Shown here: positions 36,719-49,400 of the stretch, piece by piece | Layout of the letters: every line of letters begins with the position of its first letter | How positions within the stretch are numbered: position 1 is the stretch's first letter | Assembly: GCA_021234155.1 (NCBI GenBank) | Contig: JAJEKV010000135.1 | Coordinates: forward strand, 579,898-643,897 | Source: Isoetes taiwanensis | Taxonomy: Eukaryota > Streptophyta > Lycopodiopsida > Isoetales > Isoetaceae | Length of the DNA stretch: 64,000 bases | Reading direction: 5' to 3' | Made by a program: the position numbers and the translations under genes | Notes under the pieces: model-generated | Seen by the model: only the letters and a program-made list of their open reading frames with translations | Database searches by the model: none | What the model was told of the DNA's origin: nothing

Positions 36719-39390
36719 ATGTCGATTTATCTATGTCATGTGTCTTGAAATAAAAATTCAAACGTGCAATAATATTTTGCTGGAAAATACACTGGTTCAC
36801 ATCTAAACCATTCCTGGAAAAGTCCAAATTTTTATTGGCCCCGAGTATGGTCTCTCCAAGAATGCACCCATCATCCAAGCAAGCATAAAACATAAAAAGT
36901 TGTGAATAGCTCCAAGTAACAAGGTGCTAGCAGATGGACGGTTTTGATATGGTGGTGCTCACAACTATGGGAGCAAGAGAAAGACAAAGAGAAAGGTAGA
37001 TAAAAAGATAAAATGCCTACGCCGATCTATAGTTAAACTATCTAGATCAAAGTAGATAGGGACTATGATTAGCATTTGAGACCATTAGAAAAATGACTAT
37101 TAAAAAGGTAAAGGCTTTAATTATACAACATTTCTCTTTACCACCCCTTGTAACCATTTAGGCATTGTCATATTGTGGACTAGTTTGCTAGACTCATGTA
37201 GCCATGGAACATGGTAAAAAGATAAAATTTTTGTAATGATTAAATACCATCTAAAAAATGTGAGCACCTTGAAAACGAAACAATGGGAATGAACATTCTT
37301 GAAAGCCATTAAAGATCTCGCCTATTTTAACTGCTCTGGTCAACTCATCCTTTTGGCTACAACTTAATCAGGTAACCAATCTTGCATCTCCAAAATCTTC
37401 TTATTTGCCATGTTGATCAACTCTACAGAGGCAGGTACCCGGATCTACCGAGGATTACTTTTGAAATGCAAAGATCCTTTCTTTATTTGCCAACACCACT
37501 ATAGGAGAACTAAATGTAAAGGGATTGCCTTTTGCAACTAAGATGCCCTTTGCCATTGATGAAAGCTTGATGAAGACTTAAAAGGCGACTGATTGATTCT
37601 CAGATGCTCACCAATCGTGAAAACTGCGATATGGTCGAAAAGATCTAAGAATGGAGCCAAAACCATCTATATGTGGTCTACGAATCGCATGCACGATGAC
37701 GATAAATCTATGGTATGTAGCCACTTTTAGATAATGCAGATAAATATGCAAAGCCAAAATAGGTTGCCGACACATTGACTTCGGTTTATCCGTGATGTTA
37801 ATTTGGAATAACAGATTCTAGAACTTCGAGACAATTGTCTAGGCTTAAGAACGAAGGACATGGGCTATATTTAAGTGGCGATTAACTCTAGTTGGGACTA
37901 TGTGCGCCATTTATCATGCCATCAAACACACGGGAATTTTTACTTGCCTTTTTTGCTTGCCCAGATGAACTACGGTTCTGCTAAAATGTCGAAACAGGTC
38001 AAATCTTCTTTCATTTCATAGCCTGCTTGCCTGGACATCTGTGCATCATAACTGAATAGATATTTAGCGTCGTAATGCATCACAAAAAGGTTTATGGTGT
38101 GAATAATTTCATGACTCCATGTAATACATCCCGGCGGTAAAAGTTCCTTTTACATCTTCTTGGGTGTCGATGCTTAATATGGAGTGCATCCATAGTTGTT
38201 AGTTAGCTATGCTAATGTTCTAAGAAAAGTTTGTTTCATGTTGGTTTGCATTTGGCCATGATTATTCTTACGCTTGTATGTGTTGTGCATGTTTTTGTTT
38301 CCATTTTGGATTGTTGTTTGTGGCCATCCATGGCCATGATTTTGCTTAAATCTTCAAGATGGTTAGCCATGATTTTACTTGCCACAGTGTTATCAAGATT
38401 CATGCAGAAGGCGAGATGGGTGGACACACTCCTGACCGCAAAAAATCCAATCTTCTTTCTTTCAAGCTAATCATTTACGCGATCATTTTAGGTTTGTTAA
38501 GCTTCCTCGCATGTTTTCTCGAATTTGTGCACGAAATTGGAATAGATCTATCGCGATTTCTTATTTTTGTATCGTTGTAGTTGTTTCGCCAAGATCAGAA
38601 GTTGATATTTTACGCCTGCGACTAACTCCCCTTTTCCGCTTTTAGAGAAGCTCGATATCTGAGAGCATTTTTTTGTATGCCAATGCTAGCGGTGTGAGAT
38701 GTTTGCTTGAATCTTTGAATGTTGCTAGCTTGTCCTTACTAAGGGACGATTTTGCCTATGCATGTTTTTCGATGAGAGTAAGCCCACGCCTTTGAAGATT
38801 CATGATTAGCCAAGTAAGCTCCACTAGATTATTTCTTCTTTTCATTTGCTTTGTTATTGCACTTTCTTCTCTATAAGAACTTTTTGTCATCCGCTTTATA
38901 GACCAGATGGTGTGGCTAAAGCCCTTGAGCTGTTTAGCAATGTAGGCAATGTCTGCTTTCCATTCCCGCACCTTTGCATGGCTGCTTTTGATGTTTTTGT
39001 CTTCTGCCTGTTGCCTCTTTTGTGAAAGACACAACACTCATGATGTTTTCTCTTAGGAATAGTCTCTTGGCAAATAGACGCATAATATTCTGGAGGGTTA
39101 TGGAACTTTTGGACAAGATATTGTGGAGGGATCTTATTTCAGATGCTTTACATCAACATTTTTGGGCCATAAATGAAACTGCCCTTCATAAATGAAGAAG
39201 AAACATTTGTAAACTTGGAGACAGGTATTGTACTTATCTTTATGGCTCTTATAATAGAAGTCAAAATTTGAGTTGCAAGACAAATTCCATAATAACTAGA
39301 GCTAATTTTGTCGTAAAGGTTGTCCTAATGTTGGAGTATTTATAGTTTAAATATGATATACAATGTTGAGAAGCAGTAGATTTTGTGTTG
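36719..39390. other. No gene recognised
   Basis: A 73-codon frame at 38,359-38,580 (+) encodes a hydrophobic helix (LIIYAIILGLLSFLACFLEF) after a basic stretch and could be an exon of a small membrane protein. The 93-codon minus frame 38,756-39,037 is basic with no motif. 36,720-38,230 shows nothing. Confidence 0.35.
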
Positions 39391-39397
39391 CCGGGTC

Positions 39398-39492
39398 ACG
39401 GAGGGCAACCCTCCGTGCGCAGCACCTTGTTTATTTTGGGATGGGGTTGGAAAGTGTGCCAAGGAACACCGCATCTTACGCCGCATGCGGCG
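39398..39492. repeat. Two perfect hairpins in a GC-rich island
   Basis: acggagggcaaccctccgt (39,398-39,416) is an 8-bp stem with a 3-base loop, and cgccgcatgcggcg (39,479-39,492) is a perfect palindrome. Both lie in a ~150-bp GC-rich patch within AT-rich DNA. Function unknown. Confidence 0.8.
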
Positions 39493-39793
39493 TTCCTTTT
39501 CCCACTTCCGGCTCCTCTTGCGGGACGCGAATAGTAGCATTGATTGCGAGTTTTTGAACTGGCCGACGTCTTTAATGTTGTATCTTCACGAATTTTTTGG
39601 ATACGAATAATCTCCCTTTCCTCTGGTCTTCTATTTGGCGTTCAGGATTTTTGGCGCTCAAGCTTGAACTGGTTTATTTGTCTTGATGTGTATTAGAAAT
39701 GGTAAAACTGGTATTAGAATGAACTGCAAACTAAAATATCTAAGTTCTTTTATAGGGCCAGTTCCTGCTAGAATCAACACCAATGCTTCTCGA

Positions 39794-40233
39794 TCAATGA
39801 AGTGTGGTTTTCCAGTGATTAGACAAAGGTAACTCACGTGGTCTTGCATTGCCATTAGCATTCTGAACGGCTCCAGTCTCTAAAACATTACAAAGCTCTT
39901 CTTCTTTTGTTATATAAGTACAAGACTGAATCAAGACTTCATTGGGAGCTACAGGAGCTGGCAGAATATCTTTGAAGGTGGTCATTGGTAGCTATAGGAG
40001 CTGGAGGTCAAAACCTTATTCTTTAATTAGTTTATGAAGATTCGTCATCTTACATACAGGTTTTTCGTTGTTTGAGTATCTTCTTCTTTTTGGACATTAC
40101 ACCATGTGTCTGGCTTGGCCTCATTGAATTTCCGTCGGCGACAGCAATGATTGTCAAGCAACCGGGTAGGATCTCTTCTCTCTACTAAATCAATTTCATT
40201 GATTACACACAGGTAAGGTAAATTTCTGTCCAA
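39794..40233 (-). other. Two exon-like frames, unidentified
   Basis: Minus-strand frames 40,045-40,233 (PYLCVINEIDLVERRDPTRL) and 39,794-39,985 (TFKDILPAPVAPNEVLIQSC) could be neighbouring exons of one protein. Neither matches a family I recognise. 40,240-41,190 shows no gene. Confidence 0.25.
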
Positions 40234-41189
40234 ACATGGTGATGTACATGGGATTAGGCAAATATGTATACGAAACCATGTGTTCTAAGAACAGGCTGGC
40301 ACAGTTAGGAAAAACCCATATTTTCTTAGATCCGACTCTTTAAATAACCGTTTGATAAACAGTAAAGAAGAGTTTACTGTTTTAAAAATCCCCCTACTTA
40401 CATGTTCAAGCTTAGGGAAGAATGGTCTAAGTTGTAACGGTCCGCCTCTCACAGAAGAATAGGGTGAGTGATTCTTGGGATTTTATGTCGACATCGGACC
40501 ATTTTAATAAAGAAGGTGTTGAAGGTTTAGGGAAGAAATTAGAGCCAATCCGCCTTTTAAAGCCCGGTAGCTTGACGGAAGCCATGCGATTAGCGTGGGA
40601 TGATTGAAAGTTAAATTCAACTTGCGATAGGTTTGATGGTGGTGAAGGTAAGGTTTCGAAAAAAGGAAGTTCCTAGCCAGAAAACATCCAGCAAAGACAA
40701 TGTAGAAGCTGGCACATTCCAGGCAAAAAGAAGGAAATGGGCAATCGATGAGAAATTGGTATTGGAACATAATTCTTGGATTAACAGAAGGGAACACCTA
40801 GAGTTAGGCCACCAAAGGCAAATAAAGAACCAAGCAGACCATGAAGGCGCGAGGAGAAGATGAAAAGTTCAGCCATAGCAAAGAACCATAGTGATGATTG
40901 GAATACCATGGCAAAGATATGGGCTTCACAACCGCTTCTAAGAAAAACAGGTGTTAGTAGCGTTCCATATCTATTCTCCGTATTTTTTTACTCGGTAGCT
41001 ATTTATATTCGCTGATTATAAGTAGAAATTTATGTCTGATAGTAAGGAATTCAATAGGTTTGAGGGCATTAGGTGACTTTGCTACTCTTAAGTGAAAAAA
41101 TAGTGGACACAATAATATAGAATAAGGACTTCAGTTTACCCTAAACATATTGCAAAGGTTGGGATTTATTATTGTGCTGAATCATATTT

Positions 41190-42156
41190 GGACATATTCC
41201 AACATATAATAATAAACAATGATTATATGACTTTCTTCAATAAACAATGATTATATGACTTTCTTTTTTGTTTAGATGCTACATATTCACTCAAGGGAGT
41301 TTGGACTGTATGTTGTATTGTTGCTTGTTTATTTATTTGGTTTTGTTTTCTTTTGTTAGGGCCCGAAGGGCCAAAATATTTTTTTAGTATAACTACCAAC
41401 ACATAACTATCATTAACATTAATTATTACAAACCATTGCATTCCATACTTAAAAATAAAATTCCCCCTTAAACCCCCTTTGGTTTGGGTGCATATTCACA
41501 CGGGGGGTGACGTAGGGCGGCGAGAGCCCCTAAAATCATGTTATACATGTACAAAATCAATACCATATAGTACATTGTCTCAAATCTTTTGCAAATTGTG
41601 TTATACAGTATACCAAAACTTGTACAGACATACCCCACAAATGAGGATCTCTATGTACGGTCTAGATCGAGGAATAAAAGGCATATATGCTCATCCAACA
41701 GTACATTGTCTCAAATCTTATAGTATTTTGCAAATTGTGTTATACAGTATACCAAACCTTGTACAGACATACCCCACAAATGAGGATCTCTATGTACGGT
41801 CTAGATCGAGGAATAAAAGGCATATATGCTCATCCAACAGCTCTCGATGCCCGGAGTCACCCCCGTGTGAATATGCACCCAAACCAAAGGGGGTTTAAGG
41901 GGGAATTTTATTTTTAAGTATGGAATGCAATGGTTTGTAATAATTAATGTTAATGATAGTTATATGTTGGTAGTTATACTAAAAAAATATTTTGGCCCTT
42001 CGGGCCCTAACAAAAGAAAACAAAACCAAATAAATAAACAAGCAACAATACAACATATACACAGTCCAAACTCCCTTAGTGAGAAAGTCATATAATCATT
42101 GTTTATTGAAGAAAGTCATATAATCATTGTTTATTATTATATGTTGTTATATGTTT
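41190..42156. mobile_element. Long-inverted-repeat element (~0.97 kb, MITE- or foldback-like)
   Basis: Left arm 41,190-41,526 and right arm 41,840-42,156 are reverse complements over ~320 bp. Each arm contains a subterminal hairpin (gggcccgaagggcc), a caatgattatatgactttc doublet and a gtgtgaatatgcacccaaac block next to the spacer. No transposase is encoded, and the 139-codon frame at 41,479-41,898 merely reads through the repeats. No clear target-site duplication was found. A related partial copy is at 58,849-59,225. The class is uncertain: a foldback DNA element or two inverted LTR-like units. Confidence 0.85.
41571..41839. repeat. 131-bp direct repeat pair in the element's spacer
   Basis: Units starting tacattgtctcaaatctt at 41,571 and 41,702 repeat almost perfectly through catatatgctcatccaacag. 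The second has an insertion of about 8 bases (atagtatt) shared with the related copy near 58,880, so the second unit is the more ancestral form. Confidence 0.9.
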
Positions 42157-43670
42157 GTGAGATCTGTGAAGAACAAAAAATTTAGGGCCTATAGAATATA
42201 AAAATCATAAAAACAATGCAAATGAAAACGTGTACACAAACTAGCATAAGGGGTTCTCATACTCGTCTAACCCTCATACTTGTCTAACCCTGGCCCTTGA
42301 TCCAAGTAATATTCCATGGATTATTCCAAACCCACAAACTATGGCCGTTCATCCAAAAACAAGATGGGGTCAAACCCCATTTTCCACCTCACCCAAAGGT
42401 TGTCTCAATTGTATTCCGTTGAAGTCAAACATAACATGTACAGACAGACTAAACACCAAACATACATACACCAAACATACATACACTGTGTACAGATTAC
42501 AGGAACTCCATTCCTGTTCAACACTAGAGCTGCTTGCATTACAACCTGCAGCTCTGTAAATTTGAATTACATGAACAACAACAAAACTCTAATATAACTC
42601 CAAACTTAATAAAGTGCCTTTGTTTCCATAGACGGCAAGCGTGTCGGATGCTTCCAATAACATACATTTGAATAAGAAGAAAGTATGTAGAACAAGTACA
42701 ACAAATTGGACTTGTGCCGGGCAACATACAATTTTGCCGAGGGATTTCCACAAAGGCAATTGTAGAAGTGCATGGCGGTCCGACACAAAAAGATTTTATG
42801 CGGTGACACAAAATGCCCGGACTTCCTCAAGACCTTCTCGAGCATGAAAGGGAGCATGAGAGAATACTATGAACTGCCAGACATTAAAACATCTCCTAAG
42901 GTGTCCGTAAGCTAGCCCTCACCGCCGAACCCTCATTTGCAATGGAGCGTGGCCAATCCCGCTTTTATATAAAAGGTCGCTCATTTCTCGCAGCTTTTCC
43001 AAAGACTAATTTAACATTAAGTTATTTCTCCGCTTAAGGTTTTTCTCTACATGCCTTCTTCGAAATATTGTGCATGAACAACATTTTGAAGTCTGTCATA
43101 GAATTTTTTGAATACCTTGTAACAAGGGATAACATGCTTCTGGTAAAAGAACTACTGTCCATAATACCATTGTTAATTTCCAAACTACATGGAATACAAA
43201 TAAGGAAGCATAACCCAATGCGATTGCATGGCAAAATTTCCTTCTGTAGGGGGTCCATCCCTGCGCTAACATATACTTAATTTGAAAGGATTAGATATGA
43301 ATATAGTTCTCGCATATAGGGCATAGCACGGTTTAGATGGAAGACAAAAACAAAAGAAAGGCCAAGGCATTTCTTAGCTGCAGAGCCGTACTCTCCATGG
43401 GTGCATGGATAACTAGACCTGTGATATCCCGCGATTGCCTTTGTCTTCTACTTAAGATACTAAAAATGAACATAGATTCGCTCAAGAAGAGCTCCCTAAT
43501 ATTGCACTCATATATAATGGAGTATCTGTTTACCACGATGCGTAGAACACATGGTTATCATGGTCCTCTAAATATGCTCCATCCAACCAATTACTTCATT
43601 GTTTAGAAAAGTAAAACCTAAATCCCTGACAACAATGGTAAGTGATGATGAGTAATGAGGAATATATACC
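42157..43670. other. No gene recognised; overlapping short frames
   Basis: 42,539-42,857 has overlapping minus-strand frames with hydrophobic content and 43,034-43,606 has frames on both strands. None shows a motif I can name. These may be further decayed gene pieces. Confidence 0.3.
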
Positions 43671-43985
43671 TGCTTATTTGGGCTGTGCAAAAAGCATCAA
43701 GATCATGACCATCCTGTTCTAGCATCTCGACAACTTTCTTCAATGCCTGACTTTAACAGAGCCACTTCATAACCAAACCAAGTGGAATTATGATTGCTTA
43801 CAATGTAAACAATACCTCTAGGTTTTTCAGATCTGCAAATGCTCGCAAAGCAGCATGATAAACTGTCAAACGGCGATTAACTGTACCCCTTCTAAAGGGC
43901 ATGTCTCCCAAAGACAAGGTTGGCTAACTCTTCTAGCAAACGATGGAGATAACTCTTGTTCTCCTCAGAATAAAGACGTGCTTTG
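43671..43985 (-). pseudogene. Two exons of an unidentified helical protein
   Basis: Minus-strand exon pieces: LYSEENKSYLHRLLEELANL (43,915-43,975), then, after a shift, LGDMPFRRGTVNRRLTVYHA and ALRAFADLKNLE (43,815-43,905), then VEMLEQDGHDLDAFCTAQIS (43,671-43,735). The alternation of helices and the TVYHAALRAFADL phrase recall PPR or other alpha-solenoid proteins, but I cannot assign a family. Confidence 0.5.
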
Positions 43986-44394
43986 AAGTGTGTACATAGC
44001 AGGAAAAAGAAAACACTAGCTTAATGTAATGTACATATACTCAAACTTCTTACTGGATCCCAAATTGAATCACATAGCTTGCTTTCACTAAAATGCATGT
44101 CCCAAATTATCATCATCTATGCTCAAATCAATGTGGGCATCCAAATATGCTTTCTTTCTTCATCAACATGAGACGAGATTCATTTGGCTAAATACTATGC
44201 AGAACCAACCTTCCTCGTATGTTTGCTCGATGGTAGGCTTCCTATTTTTGTGGGCAATTATAATGGCAATCAGAGCGGTGATCATTGAAAGTTATGCCAA
44301 TCCCAAGCATGCCCATGCCATCAAGGCCTATGCAAAACATCCCCAAAACCCGGCCAATCATTGCTTTTCCTCGCATCAACACTTTCGTGTCGGT

Positions 44395-44959
44395 TTTGAA
44401 CTTGTTTGCCTCTGCCTCTTTAATGACCCTGTAAGTACAGCTTCAAGAATTACGTAGACACATGCCACATTCTTTTAAAAATTCGTGCAGAAACCCACAG
44501 ACATGCATTTCAAATCAATGCCATCGTAGTCAATACTCAAAATTATACCTATACACTAAATGCATCGTTTACAAGAAGCAATAACTTATTGTCTGACGTT
44601 TCATACTCTCCTTCTCTGTGACTTGTTGTTGCATATGGATTCTGCTCACAAGGGCATCCCTTGCTGCCTCTGTTAAAAGCTTTCTTCTTTTTATCTCCTT
44701 CCTTCTCTACAACCTTTTGCTGCTCCACTGCTATAAGGACCTTCATTCACAGAACATTTAGGAAAAGCAACCAAATATGCCAAAGAATAGGGTCTTATGC
44801 ACGGAAGCCTTAAACCTTGGTTCGTTCCTCCTCCATAATCTCATAATTTCGAGCAATTGACTTCGGAACCGTTGGCTTTGTCACCGTATCGATGATCTCA
44901 ATTCCGGAGCATAAATCGTGCGGTCATCTTTGAATAGCCTCTTTGATCCTTTCATCAAT
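44395..44959 (-). pseudogene. Erlin-like SPFH/PHB protein, partial exons
   Basis: ER membrane SPFH-domain protein of the Erlin group, which scaffolds ER-associated degradation in animals. Minus-strand exons: 44,816-44,959 after acceptor tatttacag (IDERIKEAIQR, IEIIDTVTKPTVPKSIARNY, EIMEEERTK, donor AAG|GTTTAAG); 44,592-44,740 (VLIAVEQQKVVEKEGD, then after a shift LLTEAAKDALVSRIHMQQQV and TEKESMKRQ); and 44,395-44,428 after acceptor cttacag (VIKEAEANKFK). The N-terminal membrane anchor and SPFH start are missing, as is the usual C-terminus. The last exon runs into an unrelated hydrophobic segment (44,220-44,394). Confidence 0.82.
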
Positions 44960-46450
44960 CTGTAAATATATTTGGTCCGTATCATTCTATAAGATCTATC
45001 ATCTCCCTAACACACAATTGTTCTTCATCAGAACCGCTATACAAAGAGCTCATCATAGATTCATAATGATCCTTCACGCAAACCGCTATACCTACAGTCA
45101 TCGATTCCACCCTGTTAGGGTTTTGTAACGCATGCTTTGCACTTAAGCAAATTCCAAATTTCAAAGATTTGGCTATGGCGGCCAACATTGCTACAAAATC
45201 CCTCCTCCGAGAGCAAGAACATAGAAGTTTCTTCTCCGAAGCAACTGGCCGGGCAACCGCTTTTCCTCAAAGAACCCTAAAATAAGGGACCTCGATGTTT
45301 GCATGTCTGTTTTTTGACCTTTAAAATAATTGATTTTTCAAGGAAAAATCAGAATAAAAAGAGTGCTTTTGTTGTGAGCCCTTGGATGTTGGACCATTGA
45401 AAAAAAAAAGCTAAATCAACGACTAAGAAATGGTGCACTCTAGATGTAATTATTAGTACATCCATTCGAATACGCCATGAAATCTTAGGAAAACCTTTTG
45501 TGAAAAGCGCATAAAAAACACAAAGAAAACCCCCGCTATTATGCTACATATGGGATGTGACCTTGCCCTTAACAAGTTTTTCATTTCTTATGCTTTGCAA
45601 TAATGCGTTTCTATGAATGTCATGCCCTCCGACACCTTCAAAGATTTGCCCACATCCGGTGAGCGATATGTTCGACATTAGTGCCCGCCACCGCTGCATC
45701 AGCCATTATTACTGGGCCGGTGGGTTTGTTGGGGTCATACCTCCAAGAGGTTATGGATGCACGGACTCGCTTATGTCCCACGGACGGTATTGAACTGTCT
45801 TTATGCAATTGTGCAAAGGTGCCCGTGAGCTTATTATCGCTAAGGTTTTTCCTCGAAAACCCTTCGGGCGGGGGGTTTTAATCCCGCTCGCAATATGCTT
45901 GCCGCTTCTTTCTTGTTTGGGTCCCATAGGCCAATTGGTCTCCCGAGGACGCTTAAAACCTATTCTATTCCTATTCTATTCTATTCTCAGAATGAAACGC
46001 TTGCATGCTTCCCACAAAATTGAATCATTGTTCATTGAGTATTCCATGGATGATGCAAGCAATGCTCTACTATTTGCATTCTCATTCCAAATAGATTTTT
46101 TTCACCACATTTTATCAAGTTCTTTGGGTGTTTGCAACCTGTAGACAAAGACAAAGGTGCGCATAAAGACCAAGTAGCGTTGAGTATAGTGAGTTCATGT
46201 AGTCTTTTTTGATAGATATAAACCATCACCAAATACACTTCTTTATGCAGTTTGTATTCTTCCAGCATTTCCATGTAAGATCATATCAATATATCTTTTA
46301 GATCAAGTCTTCCAAGTCCCTTCTTACCATGAATAAGACCAACACATTCAAAAAAAGTATTATTCTCGCTTAAAGCGGCATTATTCCTACGCAATCTAGA
46401 TTTAATATTTTTCGTCATGTACTCCACTCTCATAATGCCCTTAGTACTTG
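44960..46450. other. No gene recognised; contains a dispersed repeat
   Basis: A 68-codon minus frame (44,982-45,188; SMMSSLYSGSDEEQLCVREM) is unidentified. 45,375-45,552 belongs to a dispersed repeat (separate entry). 45,600-45,960 is a GC-richer patch with a 66-codon frame (45,681-45,881) and no known motif. The sequence up to 46,450 precedes copy B of the duplication. Confidence 0.35.
45375..45552. repeat. Dispersed repeat, member 1
   Basis: Matches 59,935-60,172: both contain ttgttgtgagcc, an A-rich run, aaatggtgcactctagatgt, attagtacatcc and tattatgctacatat in the same order. Member 2 additionally carries a 58-bp tandem expansion at its left. Confidence 0.85.
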
Positions 46451-49400
46451 GAATTACATGTTGGTAGTGCCAAAGGTAATCCACCTTTTCCTCTAGCTTG
46501 CACTGATACCTAGGCAAAGTGCATGAAGTTGGATCTTAGACTTTACATCGCTACAATTAATTGTCTAATTTGGCGCTGATGGCATGCATTTCTTTTCGCA
46601 TTACATTGTCATATTTGCTCTATCTCTCGCTTATAAATCGATAATATCACTTGCAAGCCACGTACTTTTCATGGATAGTAGATGCCATTAGAAAAGAGCC
46701 AGTTAAGAGTACATATACATTATAACAAAGGGCTTTGTGTGCCTAGAGGGGCCTCAAGAGAATTTAAAAAAGCCAAACCGCCATATTTTACATGATAATT
46801 TTTTTGCGATCTGCCGCCAAGAAAGCCAGTTAAAAGCACATTTATATTGTCGCAAGGTAATGGATTTGTAGGCCTGAGAGATCAGCATGCTTCGATACAA
46901 GACATCTTTCATGTAAGTGACGGAGTTACAGATACCATTACAATATGCATCATATAGTAGAGCAACAACTTTGTGGGTTTGCAGAACGCGTGTAGGGTGA
47001 AACAAATGAAGGCAAACGCTAGCGTGTCGCGGTAGGGATGAGGTGAAGCCGGCATCGCACGAAGGCAGTTAAGAGCGAGTCTACTTTGTTTCAGTTGAAA
47101 TAGGTTTGATTGAGCTCAATTGTTAGAAGTCTCAGGCAATCTAAGTTCGTCTACTTGCAACTTTGTTGTGTTAGATTCATTCATTGACACCATCCAACCG
47201 GAAGACAAATTGTTTTTTTTTGGGAATTCAAGGCTAGACCAAAGAAAACATTTGTGCAGAGTTGCCAAGACATGCAAAAATGGCGTAATAGTTTTGAATG
47301 AGCCCTTCTATGAATAGCATAATAGGGTGATATCTCGGAGTGGTTAGTCAAAGTCATGTGCTCCAGATTACAGCCCTGTTAACAATGTAGTTGAAACTTA
47401 TGAAGTTACCCTAAGGAAAATCTAATTCCCTTTCTCTAAACTAAACACCGTTGGAAATCGATATGGTCTGACAATATAAAGACTATCCGAAGAGATTGAA
47501 AAACCATCATTTTCAAGAATTAATAAACTGATGACCTTTCAGATGCGTTCTTAACGCCATTGGCCCCCCCAACAAAAAACATGTTTTTGTTTCAACTTTT
47601 ATAGCTTTATTTGCAATGCATCGTAACTTTAACAATGGATATTTTTTATATCAATTCAACCATGGGACATTTTGCTTACTTTTTACAACTGAGCATAAGA
47701 TAGATTCAAATGCTACATGTTGAAAAGGTAGAAATGTCTATAGCAACTATTTGCTCACCAATGTTAATCTTCAAGTTTAGTTTCAGTAATTGTGTAACAA
47801 TGCACAACTTTGCATGTGGCTGCCTTATGGCTTTTGTTGCATCAACCTTTAGCAATATGATGTCTTGACTTATGGTTTTTGCTGCATCAACCTTTAGCAA
47901 TATGATATCTTATGTATGCGACTTATAATACAACATCGTTATGTGAGTTGAAGGTATGTGATGCCATGATGTGCATTGCTTTTTGAAGTACTACATTAAA
48001 TACAACTTTTACTATGTGAGTTGAAGGCAATATGATGCCATGATGCCCATTGCTTTTTGATGAAATGTCTTTGATATTAGCACCTCTCTCTTGACCTCAC
48101 TCAAAGACAACTCACTACTAGACATAGGGTTTAGGCAAGTCACATTCCAACTTCGGTATATATTTTGCATCATGCCATTACTAGCCTAGAAGTATCTCTA
48201 GGGGTATGGTAGGACAATATTACGTTTTTCAGCCAACGCCTTATTTAATCCCCCCTCTCCCCTCCTCGCTTTTTTTTGTGGGTGTAAAAGCTCTTTCATC
48301 ATTAGAGACTACTGTATTTTTTTGTAAGCATGCATAAATTTGTTATAAAAGAAGTGAATGAATCACATGCTGCCTTTGTTTGCATATTAGAAGATTTCCA
48401 TGACAATGTCTACTTGCTTGCAGCCCTAGCCTGTGGATCTGTAGCTGGTTAACATCTAGGTCTATATAATAATGTATCCTTTCCATCCTTATTGCTAGAA
48501 CCATTGCATGCCGTACACTCTACATCTTCACCTCCCAACTATACACCGCACTATTTGCAACTTGGCATTTTGGCATTCTGGAAACTCTTAGAAAATAAAA
48601 AGAACAACTACTACCATTTTTAATGCATATCAACTAATACCCTAAACCTATGATACTCTATTCGATCCACATACTCCATGATGTTGATCTATTCCATCAC
48701 ACCTATCTGTTCAATTCCATTCCTTTCTATACTACTTATTGCATTCCATTCCATTTCACCTATGCATTTTTTTGCATCTATCCATTTTGTGCATCCATGA
48801 TTAATGCCCTAAGATCGCCGCACACGCCTCCTAGTAACATTGAAAGCTGATGGATCACATCTGACAAACTGGAAGTGCAGTTTATTTCCTTTGTACAGTG
48901 GCTGCTTCTTGATTCTACAAAAGAAGCTATAAGAGCTTTAGTGGTCTTCATGTACACTAGAGAATTGATGATAATTGCAAAATTAAGAATACGTCCGAGT
49001 GGAAAAAACAAGGTTACTTCAAAGTTATGGTGAAAATGACGGCCCCTGTTATATTGAAATGCTTGTTTCTTCCACAAGAATTCAGTACAAGTTTGGCCAA
49101 GAAACGTAATGATCTTTTTAAAAAGAGGTTTATCTTAAACCTAAATGAAGCTGCTAGTGAAGCTTATTCTGATATGAGTTCTGCTATTACACCAAACTAC
49201 ACCACTAGGGGACGTGGCCGAAACAGAGGTGGCAGTGGAAGACATTTCAATCCTCAATAGTCACGCCCACGGGATATACACCAAACCCATGTTTGAGCTT
49301 TGGAAATGGCAATCGTGGTAGCAAAGCAGTCAAGCAACCCCAACAAATTTCTTCTTTACATCTACCACCGAAAGCACTTGAAATGCCTCCATGCATGACT

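Noticed and set aside
38756-39037. 93-codon minus-strand basic frame
   Set aside because: No motif, no codon pattern support and no splice context that I could identify.
41479-41898. 139-codon plus-strand open frame with an internal repeat
   Set aside because: The repeat in the protein is just the 131-bp DNA repeat of the inverted-repeat element, and the ends lie in its palindromic arms.
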